64,000 bases of DNA from JAUIJL01 sp965366625 (GTDB taxonomy: Bacteria; Acidobacteriota; Thermoanaerobaculia; Multivoradales; J023). Shown here piece after piece: positions 16,565-24,972 of this stretch. The notes under the pieces are model-generated. The model saw only the letters and a program-made list of their open reading frames with translations. It had not been told where the DNA came from and made no database searches. The first letter of the stretch is position 1. Each line of letters begins with the position of its first letter. A program made the translations under genes and the position numbers. The DNA is taken from NCBI GenBank assembly GCA_965366625.1, contig CBDUGP010000025.1, positions 1 to 64,000 of the forward strand, given 5' to 3'.

Positions 16565-17560
16565 TTACCGGCCGACCCTCGGAGTCGGCTTGGAATCGTT
16601 CCATGCCTCCCGAGCCCGCAGCGCCAGCTCACGGAGCTGCTGCGGACCCAAGGTGGCGTTTTTTTTCGAAGAAGCGCCGAGCCAAGCTTCGGCGGTGATG
16701 TTCAAAGCTTCGGCACGGCCGGCCATTCGTCCGATCCAGGGGTCGAATCGCGCAGCCGCTCGATCTCGAATCGCGGTCCAAAGGCCGGAGCCCTGGTCGC
16801 GGATCGCCCCTAAGGCCCCTAAGTGGCTCGAGCCCAGAAGGGACATCGGCTCAGAGATCGCCGGAGTGACGCTGGGCTGGAACCAGGCGACAACTCCCAC
16901 GGAGGGGACCTTTCCGGGGAGGACTTTGTCGGCCATGCGCTCGCCGGCCGTGTTCTCACAGAAGTTGGTCGTCAGGAAGCTCGCGCCTTGTTGGAACCGA
17001 GACGATGAAAGCTGTAGGTCTTGAAAACGAGCGGATGAGTCGCCGGCGACGAGCATCAAAGCCGCGGTCAGCAGCGCGCAGGCGGCGGTGGCCCAACGGC
17101 TGTCGGCGATCCACCAGGGCAAGCCCTTGGCAGCCGTGGTTGATGGTGCCGGGTTCGGCCCGTCGACGGGCGTCTCTTCGTCGCCCACGTCGCTTTGTGC
17201 GATGGCCCGCAAGCTACGTTCGAGCGTCGGCGGCATGGTCCTGGGTCGGCGGCCGGCTTGAAAGGTGTCGGCCAACAGCTCATGGATCCTGTGGTCGAGA
17301 GCATCCGGTTCCTCGGTGTCGATCCATCGCTCGGACGGCGAGGTCGCCGGTATTGCCCGCAGGCGCTCGGTCAGTCGTCGGCTCATCGGTCGGCTCACTT
17401 CCCGAGCCGGCGCCAAGGATTCCGCCAAGAGGACGCAGTCGGAGCACGCTTGGCCGGCGTCTAAGTCGCAGCCTTCTTGCAGATGCATGCAATCCGGGGT
17501 GGACGTCTTGTTGGACGTTTTATTCGACGTCCTATCTTTGGAGGTCTTGTCTTTCAGCAT
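16565..17560 (-). CDS. Putative membrane anti-sigma factor with Cys-rich N-terminus
   Basis: Protein of 331 residues. The N-terminal Cys/His cluster CMHLQEGCDLDAGQACSDC resembles a zinc-finger anti-sigma region, followed by helices and one transmembrane segment (WATAACALLTAALMLVA, about 160-176). The rest, about 150 residues, would be periplasmic. ATG 17560 overlaps the sigma-factor stop (ATGCTGA), which strongly supports a cognate pair. The first 20 residues hold a K-T-S-N repeat. The exact ZAS motif HxxxCxxC is not clear, so family membership is inferred from context. Confidence 0.78.
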   Translation of the reverse strand: MLKDKTSKDRTSNKTSNKTSTPDCMHLQEGCDLDAGQACSDCVLLAESLAPAREVSRPMSRRLTERLRAIPATSPSERWIDTEEPDALDHRIHELLADTFQAGRRPRTMPPTLERSLRAIAQSDVGDEETPVDGPNPAPSTTAAKGLPWWIADSRWATAACALLTAALMLVAGDSSARFQDLQLSSSRFQQGASFLTTNFCENTAGERMADKVLPGKVPSVGVVAWFQPSVTPAISEPMSLLGSSHLGALGAIRDQGSGLWTAIRDRAAARFDPWIGRMAGRAEALNITAEAWLGASSKKNATLGPQQLRELALRAREAWNDSKPTPRVGR

Positions 17561-18204
17561 GAGGACTCCCGTATGGGCAGGTCTTCCGAAGGCTCGTCTT
17601 CCGAAGGCTGGTCCGACTGCCCGTCTTCCGAAGGGTCCAGGTTCCGCAGATGCTCTTTGAGACGTTGAATCAACTCACGGCGCGCTCGGTTGAGCCTCGA
17701 CTTCACCGTGCCGACCGGTAGGTCTAAGAAGACCGAGACTTCCTCGTAGGTCATGCCTTGTAGATCGCGCAAGAGCACCACGGTTGCTTGGTCTTCGGGC
17801 ATTTGAGCCAGGGTGCGATGGACCAATTGCCTTCGCTCCCGCAACCATGATTGTTGATGGGGGTCGTCGGTGCCGGGTAGATGTTGGAGGATGTCTTCGG
17901 AAACCACTTCCGACTGTTGGCGTAGACGGTGGTGTCGAAAGTGATCAATGCACAAATTACGCGACAGCCTGAGGGACCAAGCCACCAAGGGAACGTCACC
18001 GCGGTAGCGACCCAGGTTCGAGTAGAGCTTGAGGAAGATGTCTTGGGTCAGCTCTTCGGCCTCGCCGTTGTTGCCGGTAAAACGGTAGGCGAGGTTGTAG
18101 ATGCGCTCACCGTAGCGAGCGATGATCTCGTCCCAGGCCAATGGATCCGCTTTGGCGGCCCGGCGTGCCAGGTGGAGGTCGGGGTGGGTCGTGACGTTTG
18201 CCAT
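17554..18204 (-). CDS. ECF-type RNA polymerase sigma factor
   Basis: Sigma region 2 (DEIIARYGERIYNLAYRFTGNNGEAEELTQDIFLKLY, WSLRLSRNLCIDHFR) and region 4 (LAQMPEDQATVVLLRDLQGMTYEEVSVFLDLPVGTVKSRLNRARREL) are both complete. ATG 18204 is chosen because the upstream in-frame extension to 18498 is low-complexity and covers a tandem repeat; it leaves 216 residues. The acidic C-terminus contains PSED repeats. It is first gene of a translationally coupled unit with the putative anti-sigma factor and likely autoregulates it. Confidence 0.93.
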   Translation of the reverse strand: MANVTTHPDLHLARRAAKADPLAWDEIIARYGERIYNLAYRFTGNNGEAEELTQDIFLKLYSNLGRYRGDVPLVAWSLRLSRNLCIDHFRHHRLRQQSEVVSEDILQHLPGTDDPHQQSWLRERRQLVHRTLAQMPEDQATVVLLRDLQGMTYEEVSVFLDLPVGTVKSRLNRARRELIQRLKEHLRNLDPSEDGQSDQPSEDEPSEDLPIRESSC

Positions 18205-18310
18205 CTTGTTCCCGTAGACGGAATCTCCGGGAAAAAAGTTCGCCCGAAGTGGAAATGAATTGGAAAATTTTTCGTCTGAGTCGGTTGTTGCTGAGGCAAG
18301 CCGTAGAATC

Positions 18311-18340
18311 ATCCCATAACTGTGGATCCCATAACTGTGG
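18311..18340. repeat. Two 15-bp direct repeats in a divergent promoter region
   Basis: ATCCCATAACTGTGG occurs twice head to tail in the gap between the sigma-factor start (18204) and the DUF4917 gene (18413). The position suits a regulatory site, but it may be simple slippage. Confidence 0.55.
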
Positions 18341-18412
18341 ATAGGTCGATGCAAGCGGAGCCTACGCCGTCGGCGGAAGAGGTTCGGGCCTGCAAAATGA
18401 CGGGGGAGCTTC

Positions 18413-19450
18413 ATGGACGAAACGCTGAGCTTTGAGCAGGTGCTGGAAGAGTTGGATGCGACGGAGCTCGGACCGGAGCCGAGCTTGTTGGTCGGCAACG
18501 GTTTTTCTGTTGCTTGCGACGCGAGCTATAGCTATCGGGCGCTGAAGAAGAATCTTGCCGGCCGGCTGCCTGCGATCTCGGTCGAGCTGATGGAGCGGCT
18601 CGAAACCGCCAACGTCGAGCAGGTGATGCAGATCCTCGAAGATGCTCGTTGGGTGGGGGAGCGCTTGAGCGGCGATACGGATCCGGAGCTCGCCCAGGTC
18701 CATACCTCAACCCGACATGCCATGGTCCGGGCGATCGCCGTCGACCATTTGCGCAGCCCGGCACAGATCGACCTCTTACGCGAGGGGCGCAGTCGAAGCG
18801 CGGTGGATTTTCTGTCTCGCTTCAGCACCGTTTTCACCACCAATTACGACCTGCTGCTCTATTGGATCGTGATGAAGAACAATCCGAAGTCGGAACAGGG
18901 TTCGTATCGATTTCGAGACGGTTTCAGACGCGAGGACCCAGACGACTTCGGCCGGTTCGACCCCACCGTGGACGTCAACCTGATGTATCTGCATGGGGCT
19001 TTGCACCTCTATATTCACGGTGGTGAAACCCGCAAGCTGGTGCGTGGAGCCAACCGAGGTTTAGTGAAGCTCATCAACAAGGTCTTCGACCATGGCGGTG
19101 AGCCGCTATTTGTGGCGGCGGGGCGTCCGGAGCAGAAACAAGAAGTGATCGACGACAACCCGTACTTGCGCTATTGCTTCGACAAGCTGCGACGGATCGA
19201 AGGGGATTTGGTGGTTTTCGGCCTGAGCTTGGGCGAGTCGGACCAGCACATCTTCAACGCCCTGGCGGACAATCCCCGGTTGCGTCGGGTGTATTTGAGC
19301 TTGTACGGGGATCCGAATAGCTCCGGGAATCTGCAAATGCGGTCGATCGGTAAACGCTTGGAGGAGTCCGCCGCCCACTCACGTAGCCAAGGGGAGCCGG
19401 CTCTTTCGGTGCGACTCTTCGACAGCAGCTCGGCCAGGGTTTGGGGCTGA
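18413..19450 (+). CDS. DUF4917 SIR2-like protein
   Basis: Protein of 345 residues without signal peptide. SIR2-like Rossmann features are visible: SLLVGNGFSVACD, FTTNYDLLLYWIV, LMYLHGALHLY and VVFGLSLGESDQHIFNAL. This combination matches the DUF4917 family in my memory, related to SIR2-like NAD-consuming domains that act in several antiphage systems. The nucleotide loop (G-N-G-F-S) and N-Y-D motif are intact, so NAD hydrolysis is plausible but unproven. It is not next to recognised defence genes; the following lipoprotein gene starts 39 bp later. Confidence 0.75.
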   Translation: MDETLSFEQVLEELDATELGPEPSLLVGNGFSVACDASYSYRALKKNLAGRLPAISVELMERLETANVEQVMQILEDARWVGERLSGDTDPELAQVHTSTRHAMVRAIAVDHLRSPAQIDLLREGRSRSAVDFLSRFSTVFTTNYDLLLYWIVMKNNPKSEQGSYRFRDGFRREDPDDFGRFDPTVDVNLMYLHGALHLYIHGGETRKLVRGANRGLVKLINKVFDHGGEPLFVAAGRPEQKQEVIDDNPYLRYCFDKLRRIEGDLVVFGLSLGESDQHIFNALADNPRLRRVYLSLYGDPNSSGNLQMRSIGKRLEESAAHSRSQGEPALSVRLFDSSSARVWG

Positions 19451-19489
19451 CCTAGACCCGTGACATGGGCGAGTTTTAGGAAGGTTGAG

Positions 19490-19534
19490 ATGGTTGAGAT
19501 GGCTGAGATGGCTGAGATGGCTGAGATGGCTGAG
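19490..19534 (+). repeat. Five 9-bp repeats at the start codon of a lipoprotein gene
   Basis: ATGGCTGAG (first unit ATGGTTGAG) is repeated five times, giving M-(V/A)-E five times. Every unit supplies an in-frame ATG, so several starts are possible. Confidence 0.85.
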
Positions 19535-21703
19535 GGGTGGACGGCCAAGGGCGGCAGCTCAAGGGCAAAATCGTTGATTTGGATCTGCGTGCTGGTGGGA
19601 TCTCTATTGAGCTTGAGTTCCTGTGTGCCTCACCAGCTGCACAGGCCCCTGAGCGTGGTGAAGTACGACGACTTTACCCAGGTCTTTGTCGAAATCGATG
19701 ACCAAGGTGAGCTTTGGTCTCCGCGGCAGTTGGAGCTGGCGCTGGATGTGTTGGAGGACGCCGCTCACCACCCCAAAGGCGCTTTGGTCAATATCTTCGT
19801 GCACGGCTGGAATCACGATGCGTCGGCCGAAAACGAAATCCACGGCGGAAATATTCGAGGTCAGCAACGGCTTCTGAGCCTGATCGCCGACTCTCGACCT
19901 CCAGAGGAATATCCCCAGCCGGTGATCGGTATCTACATCGCATGGCGCGGCAAGCTTTTGCGCGGGCCGCTGAATATGATGAGCTTTTTCAACCGTCGAC
20001 AAGCGGCCAACCGCGTGGCGGGAATCACGGCCACGAGCACGGTCTATCGTCTGCTTTCCGCCGCCAAGCACAACTCACGGTCGAGGGTTGTGCTGATCGG
20101 TCATTCCTTCGGTGGTTTGGTGGTCGAGCGGACTCTCAGCCAAGCCTTAATCGGCTCGTTGTTCGCGCCCGGAGCCGAGCACGCCACCAGCTTCGATTTC
20201 CCCGCCGATTTGGTGGTGCTGTTGAATCCGGCCTCGCCCGCGATCCATGCTAAACAATTCGTCGAATCGTTGGAGCGCAACCGGTTGAAGCTCTACCGGG
20301 AAGACAATCAAGGGATCCGTCGGGAAATGCCGTTGGTGGTTTCGTTGACCTCCGAGGGCGATTGGGCCACCGGGGTTTTTTATCCCTTGGGGTTGAATGT
20401 GCTCGCCGGCCGCAAGGCCTATCGCGAATACGGCAGCGACTATTGCGGCGCCAACGCCAGCCAAAAATCGTTTACGGTCCAAACCGCGGGCCACCATACG
20501 ACCTTGCACAGCCATCGGGTCACGGCCGAGCCCCTTTCCTCGGTCAGCAGGGACGATCGATTGAGGATTTTCGAGGATAGCGGATCCGCCCGTTGGATCT
20601 TCGATCCGGTCACCCAGCAGCCGGTGATTCAATTCGAAGGTGAAAATCATCTTTTCAAGATCAAACGTCGGCTGAGGGCCTTCAACGACACACCCTATTG
20701 GATCATGCGAGTACCGAAAAGCTTGATCCCCGACCACGCCCAAGTCTTCCACTTCAACGCCCACAGCCTGATCGCCGCGTTGATGACGGCGACCGGCGCC
20801 TTGGATCCCGAGTCCCGGACCCGATTGAGGAGGGAAGACGGTATTCGCCCGTTGGGATTGGCGACCACGGACCGGGGTGAGATCCTCTTTCTCGATCGCT
20901 CCCGGCGCCTTTATCGTGTGCCGGAAAAAGGCGGCCACCCTCGCTTTTTCTCCTGCTTACCTTCCGAGCTGGATCCCCAGGGCGATATCGGCTTGGCCTA
21001 CGAGGACGGCGAGTATATTTCCGCCATCCGTCAGCGACGCCGGTCCCGCGGCAGCGCGTTCAACACTTCGTTTCGTGTGGTTCGGGTCCACGACGAGCGA
21101 GTCGAGGTGGTGGATACGCGAAATATCCGCAGCGAGCGCCGGTTCGTCAGCATGACCGCCGACGTGCCCGGTCGTCAGGGCTTTTTGGTGGAAGAGGATT
21201 CGAACGTGATCTGGCAAGTAGACCTCACCGAGCACGGCGGGCGTCGACCCGAGCCCTTTGCCGCCGCGGTGTTGGAGCATTCCGAAAGAGTTACTCTTTT
21301 GGCCTATCAATCGGGAGAGCATGCCCTGTTCGCGATTGACGGCAAAGGCACGGTGTACCGGGTGGATCTCGGTACGGGCATCGCCCAGTGGTTGGTGGAC
21401 GGCCTGGGCTGGCCCACGGCCCTCGAATACGACAAATGGCGCCGCCGTCTCTACATCGCCGATGCCTTAAATCGGAGGGTTTGGCGTTTTGATTGCGACG
21501 AGGCCTGCGCGGTGCCCGAACTCCATGTGGATTGCCAGAGTTTGCAACATCCAACCACCCTGCGGGTGATGCCGGACGGCAAGCTTTGGATCGGAGATTT
21601 GCAAGCCCAGGCGTTGGTCCGGACAGACGTAGAAGGCAAGATCGAGCGAACCTATTTGTCCCTGGTACGGGGTCCGATTCACGGCAAGCCGGCGGGGTTT
21701 TAG
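19490..21703 (+). CDS. Lipoprotein with alpha/beta-hydrolase and propeller-like domains
   Basis: Protein of 737 residues. A lipoprotein signal (KSLIWICVLVGSLLSLSSC) follows an unusual MAE repeat. Residues of about 75-330 form an alpha/beta hydrolase related to DUF900/lipase-like proteins (NIFVHGWNHDA, nucleophile in LIGHSFGGLVVERTLS). The C-terminal half (about 430-737) reads as NHL/SMP-30-like propeller blades (RPLGLATTDRGEILFLDRSRRLYRV, TALEYDKWRRRLYIADALNRRVWRFD, TLRVMPDGKLWIGD). ATG 19490 has AGGAAGG 5 nt upstream and is preferred over 19460. Probably an envelope-anchored esterase or lipase with a binding propeller; substrate unknown. Confidence 0.82.
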   Translation: MVEMAEMAEMAEMAEGWTAKGGSSRAKSLIWICVLVGSLLSLSSCVPHQLHRPLSVVKYDDFTQVFVEIDDQGELWSPRQLELALDVLEDAAHHPKGALVNIFVHGWNHDASAENEIHGGNIRGQQRLLSLIADSRPPEEYPQPVIGIYIAWRGKLLRGPLNMMSFFNRRQAANRVAGITATSTVYRLLSAAKHNSRSRVVLIGHSFGGLVVERTLSQALIGSLFAPGAEHATSFDFPADLVVLLNPASPAIHAKQFVESLERNRLKLYREDNQGIRREMPLVVSLTSEGDWATGVFYPLGLNVLAGRKAYREYGSDYCGANASQKSFTVQTAGHHTTLHSHRVTAEPLSSVSRDDRLRIFEDSGSARWIFDPVTQQPVIQFEGENHLFKIKRRLRAFNDTPYWIMRVPKSLIPDHAQVFHFNAHSLIAALMTATGALDPESRTRLRREDGIRPLGLATTDRGEILFLDRSRRLYRVPEKGGHPRFFSCLPSELDPQGDIGLAYEDGEYISAIRQRRRSRGSAFNTSFRVVRVHDERVEVVDTRNIRSERRFVSMTADVPGRQGFLVEEDSNVIWQVDLTEHGGRRPEPFAAAVLEHSERVTLLAYQSGEHALFAIDGKGTVYRVDLGTGIAQWLVDGLGWPTALEYDKWRRRLYIADALNRRVWRFDCDEACAVPELHVDCQSLQHPTTLRVMPDGKLWIGDLQAQALVRTDVEGKIERTYLSLVRGPIHGKPAGF

Positions 21704-21729
21704 CCCGGCCGGCCGCGCATATTCCTCTG

Positions 21730-21780
21730 AACTTAGCGGGCTACGCCCAAAACCTCCGGATGTAGGGGCGAGGCTTGTCC
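21730..21780 (+). repeat. Dispersed intergenic repeat, copy B
   Basis: TTAGCGGGCTACGCCC, AACCTCCGGATGTAGGGGCG and AGGCTTGTCC match copy C at 30298-30357 with few changes. Both hairpins are weakened here. It lies between the convergent lipoprotein and sigma genes. Confidence 0.85.
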
Positions 21781-21791
21781 TTGCTGGGAGT

Positions 21792-21808
21792 GCAGGCATC
21801 TTGCCTGC
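21792..21808 (-). terminator. Hairpin after the second ECF sigma gene
   Basis: GCAGGC-ATCTT-GCCTGC lies 4 bp past the stop at 21813 in a convergent gap and may act for either strand. A similar GCAGGC/GCCTGC hairpin lies at 24952-24972. Confidence 0.5.
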
Positions 21809-21812
21809 CTTC

Positions 21813-22664
21813 TTATCCACGTGCGGAGGCAAAGATCGAGTCCAGCTCGTCACGAAGCTCCGCGGGCAAGCCGCCTTCGCCCAAGACCTTGCACACCCCG
21901 TGGGTGTATTCGAGCCCGTCAAAGAAGGCCTCGCAGCGGCTGCACACCTCCTCGTTGGGCACCGGAAAAGGCACTCCGCGGTCGAGAGCTTCTTGCTTGG
22001 CCTTCAACAGATCCATGCAAATACGCTTGCTGTAGATGACCGGAGGTACGTCCTTTTGGGGCAAGCCGCTCTGAGTCAGCAGATAGTCACGGATCAATAA
22101 CCTGGCCCGATGCACACGGGTTTTGACCGTCGCCGGTTTGAGCCCCAAAATACTCGCCACTTGGGGAGTCGAGAGTTCGGCGATATCTTTCAACACCAAC
22201 GCCAACCGATAGCTGAGGGGCAGTTGGCCGAGGGCTTCTTCGACGGCTTCCTTGGCTTGCCGTTGAATTTGTTGGTCGAGGGGGTCGGCAGCGGGAGGTA
22301 GGTCGAGCACCGGCCCTTCCAGGGGCGAACGCGAAAGCGAACCGATTTCCGACAGCGACTCCAGGGCGGCGGGTTCACCGGAGCGTCGACGTTTGCGCCG
22401 GCTACAAGCTCGGGCGGCGATGGTGTAGAGCCAGGTGGAAGGGCTCGACTGGCCTTGGAATTGATGCCACTTTCGAAACGCCTGAAGAAACACCTCCTGC
22501 ACCAAATCCTCGGCCTCGGTGGGATCGCCACACAGCCTGGTCGCCAAGCGGTAGATCTGACCACCGTGGGCGTCGAGCAATTTGGGTAGGGCCTCCTGCG
22601 CGCCGAGGGCGGTCCAATCCGTGGATTCCGGGCCTGAGTCTGGGGGAGAAGAAACGGGCGACAC
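21813..22664 (-). CDS. ECF-type sigma factor with Cys-rich C-terminal extension
   Basis: Protein of 283 residues. Region 2 (QIYRLATRLCGDPTEAEDLVQEVFLQAFRKWHQF, TWLYTIAARACSRRKRR) and region 4 (LGQLPLSYRLALVLKDIAELSTPQVASILGLKPATVKTRVHRARLLIRDYL) are complete. About 80 extra residues follow, with a conserved-looking Cys set: ICMDLLKAKQEAL...VCSRCEAFFDGLEYTHGVC. This resembles a zinc-binding module fused to the sigma factor, perhaps replacing a separate anti-sigma factor. GTG 22664 has TAGGAGG 8 nt upstream. No anti-sigma gene is adjacent. Confidence 0.88.
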   Translation of the reverse strand: MSPVSSPPDSGPESTDWTALGAQEALPKLLDAHGGQIYRLATRLCGDPTEAEDLVQEVFLQAFRKWHQFQGQSSPSTWLYTIAARACSRRKRRRSGEPAALESLSEIGSLSRSPLEGPVLDLPPAADPLDQQIQRQAKEAVEEALGQLPLSYRLALVLKDIAELSTPQVASILGLKPATVKTRVHRARLLIRDYLLTQSGLPQKDVPPVIYSKRICMDLLKAKQEALDRGVPFPVPNEEVCSRCEAFFDGLEYTHGVCKVLGEGGLPAELRDELDSIFASARG

Positions 22665-22832
22665 TCGCGGTACCTCCTAAGGTCGTCATCCTACCGCCGA
22701 TAGTGCTGGAGGGTCACCGAACGGTCACGTTTTTCAGAGGTTATCGGAGGTCTCTGGCCCATGATAAGGTCCGCGCGTCAACACCGATTTTCACCCCAAG
22801 GACTCCTAGGTCCGACCCGGAGGCAGCAAGAT

Positions 22833-23936
22833 ATGTCGGAAGCTACCGACGCGAGAAAAACGCCGCTTTACGATGTTCACGTGGAAGCCAAGGCCAAGAT
22901 GGTGGATTTTGCCGGCTGGCGCATGCCGGTCAAATACGGCTCCGAACTCGACGAGCACCGGGCGGTCCGAACGGCGGCCGGGCTTTTCGACGTTTCCCAC
23001 ATGGGCGAGATCCGGGTTCGCGGCGAAGGGGCCGTGGACTTTCTCCAGGGTCTGACCCCCAACAATGTGGCACGGTTGAAGGTCGGGCAGGCTCACTACA
23101 GCGGTTTGTTGAACGCCGAAGCCGGTTATTTCGACGACCTCTTGGTCTACCGCTTGGCAGAAGACGATTTCCTGTTGGTGGTCAATGCTTCCAACATCGA
23201 CGACGATTTTGCACACATCGTTTCCCAGCCCCATCCGGGCTGCGAGATCGAGAACCATTCCGATCGATATGCGCTGATCGCGCTGCAAGGGCCGAAAGCT
23301 CCGGAGATTTTGGCGCGGGTGACCGACGCGGATCTGGACGGCCTCGCCTACTATTGGTTCCTACAAAATCAAGAAGTCGCCGGTGCGAGCTGTTTGATTT
23401 CCCGCACTGGATATACCGGCGAGCTGGGCTTCGAGCTTTATCTGGCACCTGAAGATGCGGCCGGGGTCTGGCGCAAGCTGATGGAAGTGGGCGCTGCCGA
23501 CGGTTTGTTGCCGGCGGGCCTCGGAGCACGCGACACCCTGCGACTGGAAGCCGGCATGGCCCTTTATGGACACGAAATCGATGACACCACCACGGCCTAC
23601 GAAGCGGGGCTGGGTTGGACCGTAAAGCTCAAGAAGGGCGAATTTTTGGGCAGCGATGTGTTGGCGCGGCAAAAGGCCGAGGGCGTCAGCCGAAAGCTGG
23701 TGGGATTCGAGGTCAAGGACAAGGGCATTGCCCGCCAAGGGCATCGAATTCTGCGCGATGGCGAGGCCGTTGGCGAAGTTTGTAGCGGAACGTTCGGGCC
23801 AACCCTACAGAAAGCGATCGGCACCGCTTACGTGCCGACCGAACTCGCGGAGATTGGAACCCAACTCGAGATCGAGGTGCGCAAGCGGGTTTTGGCAGCG
23901 GAAGTCGTGCCGATGCCGTTCTACAAACGCTCTTGA
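22833..23936 (+). CDS. gcvT: Glycine cleavage system T protein (aminomethyltransferase)
   Basis: Transfers the methylene group from aminomethyl-lipoyl-H protein to tetrahydrofolate. Family landmarks: MVDFAGWRMPVKYGSELDEHRAVR, GLFDVSHMGEIRV with the catalytic Asp region, ISRTGYTGELGFELYL, GLGARDTLRLEAGMALYGHEI and VGEVCSGTFGPTLQKAIG. Length 367, normal. ATG 22833 has GGAGG about 9 nt upstream and removes a non-family extension from 22761. gcvH follows 110 bp later; gcvP is not in the window. I see no glycine riboswitch upstream. Confidence 0.97.
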   Translation: MSEATDARKTPLYDVHVEAKAKMVDFAGWRMPVKYGSELDEHRAVRTAAGLFDVSHMGEIRVRGEGAVDFLQGLTPNNVARLKVGQAHYSGLLNAEAGYFDDLLVYRLAEDDFLLVVNASNIDDDFAHIVSQPHPGCEIENHSDRYALIALQGPKAPEILARVTDADLDGLAYYWFLQNQEVAGASCLISRTGYTGELGFELYLAPEDAAGVWRKLMEVGAADGLLPAGLGARDTLRLEAGMALYGHEIDDTTTAYEAGLGWTVKLKKGEFLGSDVLARQKAEGVSRKLVGFEVKDKGIARQGHRILRDGEAVGEVCSGTFGPTLQKAIGTAYVPTELAEIGTQLEIEVRKRVLAAEVVPMPFYKRS

Positions 23937-24046
23937 TCGCCTCGATCACCAGCGGCTACGGAATCGATAGATTTACAATGGGGTGATCTTGGACTGAGGT
24001 CAGCCTGAAGGTCTGAGATCAGGTCAGCAACCAACGAGGAACTAGG

Positions 24047-24430
24047 ATGTATCCGGAGAGCTATCTTTATTCCGAAGAACACGAGTGGCTGTCGGTCGAA
24101 GAGGATGTGTGCACGATCGGCATCACCCAATTCGCCCAAGACGAACTCGGAGAGGTCGTTTTTGTCGAGCTTCCGACCGTCGGCGACTCCTTCGAAAAGG
24201 GCGACGAGATCGGCACTATTGAGTCGGTAAAGGCGGTCGCCGAGATCTATACGCCCCTGAGCGGTGAGATTATCGAGGTCAATTCCGAGCTCGACGACTC
24301 CCCGGAGTTGATCAATGAGGACCCCCATGCCAAGGGCTGGATTTGCAAAATCCGCATGGCATCGGATTCCGACCTCAGCGTTTTGATGAGCGCCGAGAAG
24401 TATTCGGAATTCGCCTCCGGTGACGACTGA
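24047..24430 (+). CDS. gcvH: Glycine cleavage system H protein
   Basis: Lipoyl carrier protein that shuttles the aminomethyl group between P and T proteins. 127 residues, normal length. Lipoylation site Lys62 in GTIESVKAVAEIYTPLSGEI, plus the usual EHEWLSVEEDVCTIGITQFAQDELGEVVFVELP start. GAGGA precedes ATG 24047. Downstream of gcvT on the same strand. Confidence 0.97.
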   Translation: MYPESYLYSEEHEWLSVEEDVCTIGITQFAQDELGEVVFVELPTVGDSFEKGDEIGTIESVKAVAEIYTPLSGEIIEVNSELDDSPELINEDPHAKGWICKIRMASDSDLSVLMSAEKYSEFASGDD

Positions 24431-24450
24431 GGCCGGCCTCGCGATTGCCG

Positions 24451-24912
24451 ATGACCCAGGCCCCACCGCAGAAGGTTCCACCAGAGAAGGTTCCGACGGA
24501 GAAAGCTTCTAAGGCTGCCCGGCTCAAGCTCCGTTATGAAATTTGGCTGCTGAGTTTTTTCTCAGTGGCTTGGGTGGTCGTTTTCCTGGCGTTCGCCGGC
24601 CTGCTGCCGCTAGCCGGCGTTATCGAACTCGATCTATATCGTTTGTACAGCGTTGCCGCGGTTCTGGGATGGACCGCGGGCAACGTTTATATGCTCAGAC
24701 GTGCGACCTTGCCCGGTGGGCTCTTCGGCAAAAGGCTCTTGGGGGTTTATGGGGTCGGCCCACTCAGCATTCTCTTTCTGCTGAGAGCTTTGGCTCCGCC
24801 GGCAGTGCACGCTGCGGCGCCTTTCGTGCCGATCTATTCCGCCTGTGTTTTTAGTTTGTTCTTTCTGATTCCGGTGACTCTAAAAGCGACTCGGACCCCA
24901 CGCCGACACTGA
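24451..24912 (+). CDS. Small membrane protein, unknown function
   Basis: Protein of 153 residues. A Lys/Pro-rich cytoplasmic start is followed by four hydrophobic segments (about 30-50, 60-78, 92-108 and 120-140). ATG 24451 is preferred over TTG 24445. It starts 20 bp after the gcvH stop and may be co-transcribed. No family recognised. Confidence 0.75.
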   Translation: MTQAPPQKVPPEKVPTEKASKAARLKLRYEIWLLSFFSVAWVVVFLAFAGLLPLAGVIELDLYRLYSVAAVLGWTAGNVYMLRRATLPGGLFGKRLLGVYGVGPLSILFLLRALAPPAVHAAAPFVPIYSACVFSLFFLIPVTLKATRTPRRH

Positions 24913-24951
24913 TCGAGAAGGGGGGCCGAGACGGGGCGGGTCGAGACGGGC

Positions 24952-24972
24952 GAGCAGGCTTGACGCCTGCTC
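24952..24972. terminator. Hairpin between convergent genes
   Basis: GAGCAGGC-TTGAC-GCCTGCTC, an 8-bp perfect stem, overlaps the stop codon of the minus-strand kinase fusion and lies just past the plus-strand membrane-protein gene. No T-run follows on either strand. Confidence 0.45.

Noticed and set aside
22665..22832. Glycine riboswitch upstream of gcvT
   Set aside because: None of the conserved glycine-aptamer sequences or paired elements could be found; only a plain leader is visible.
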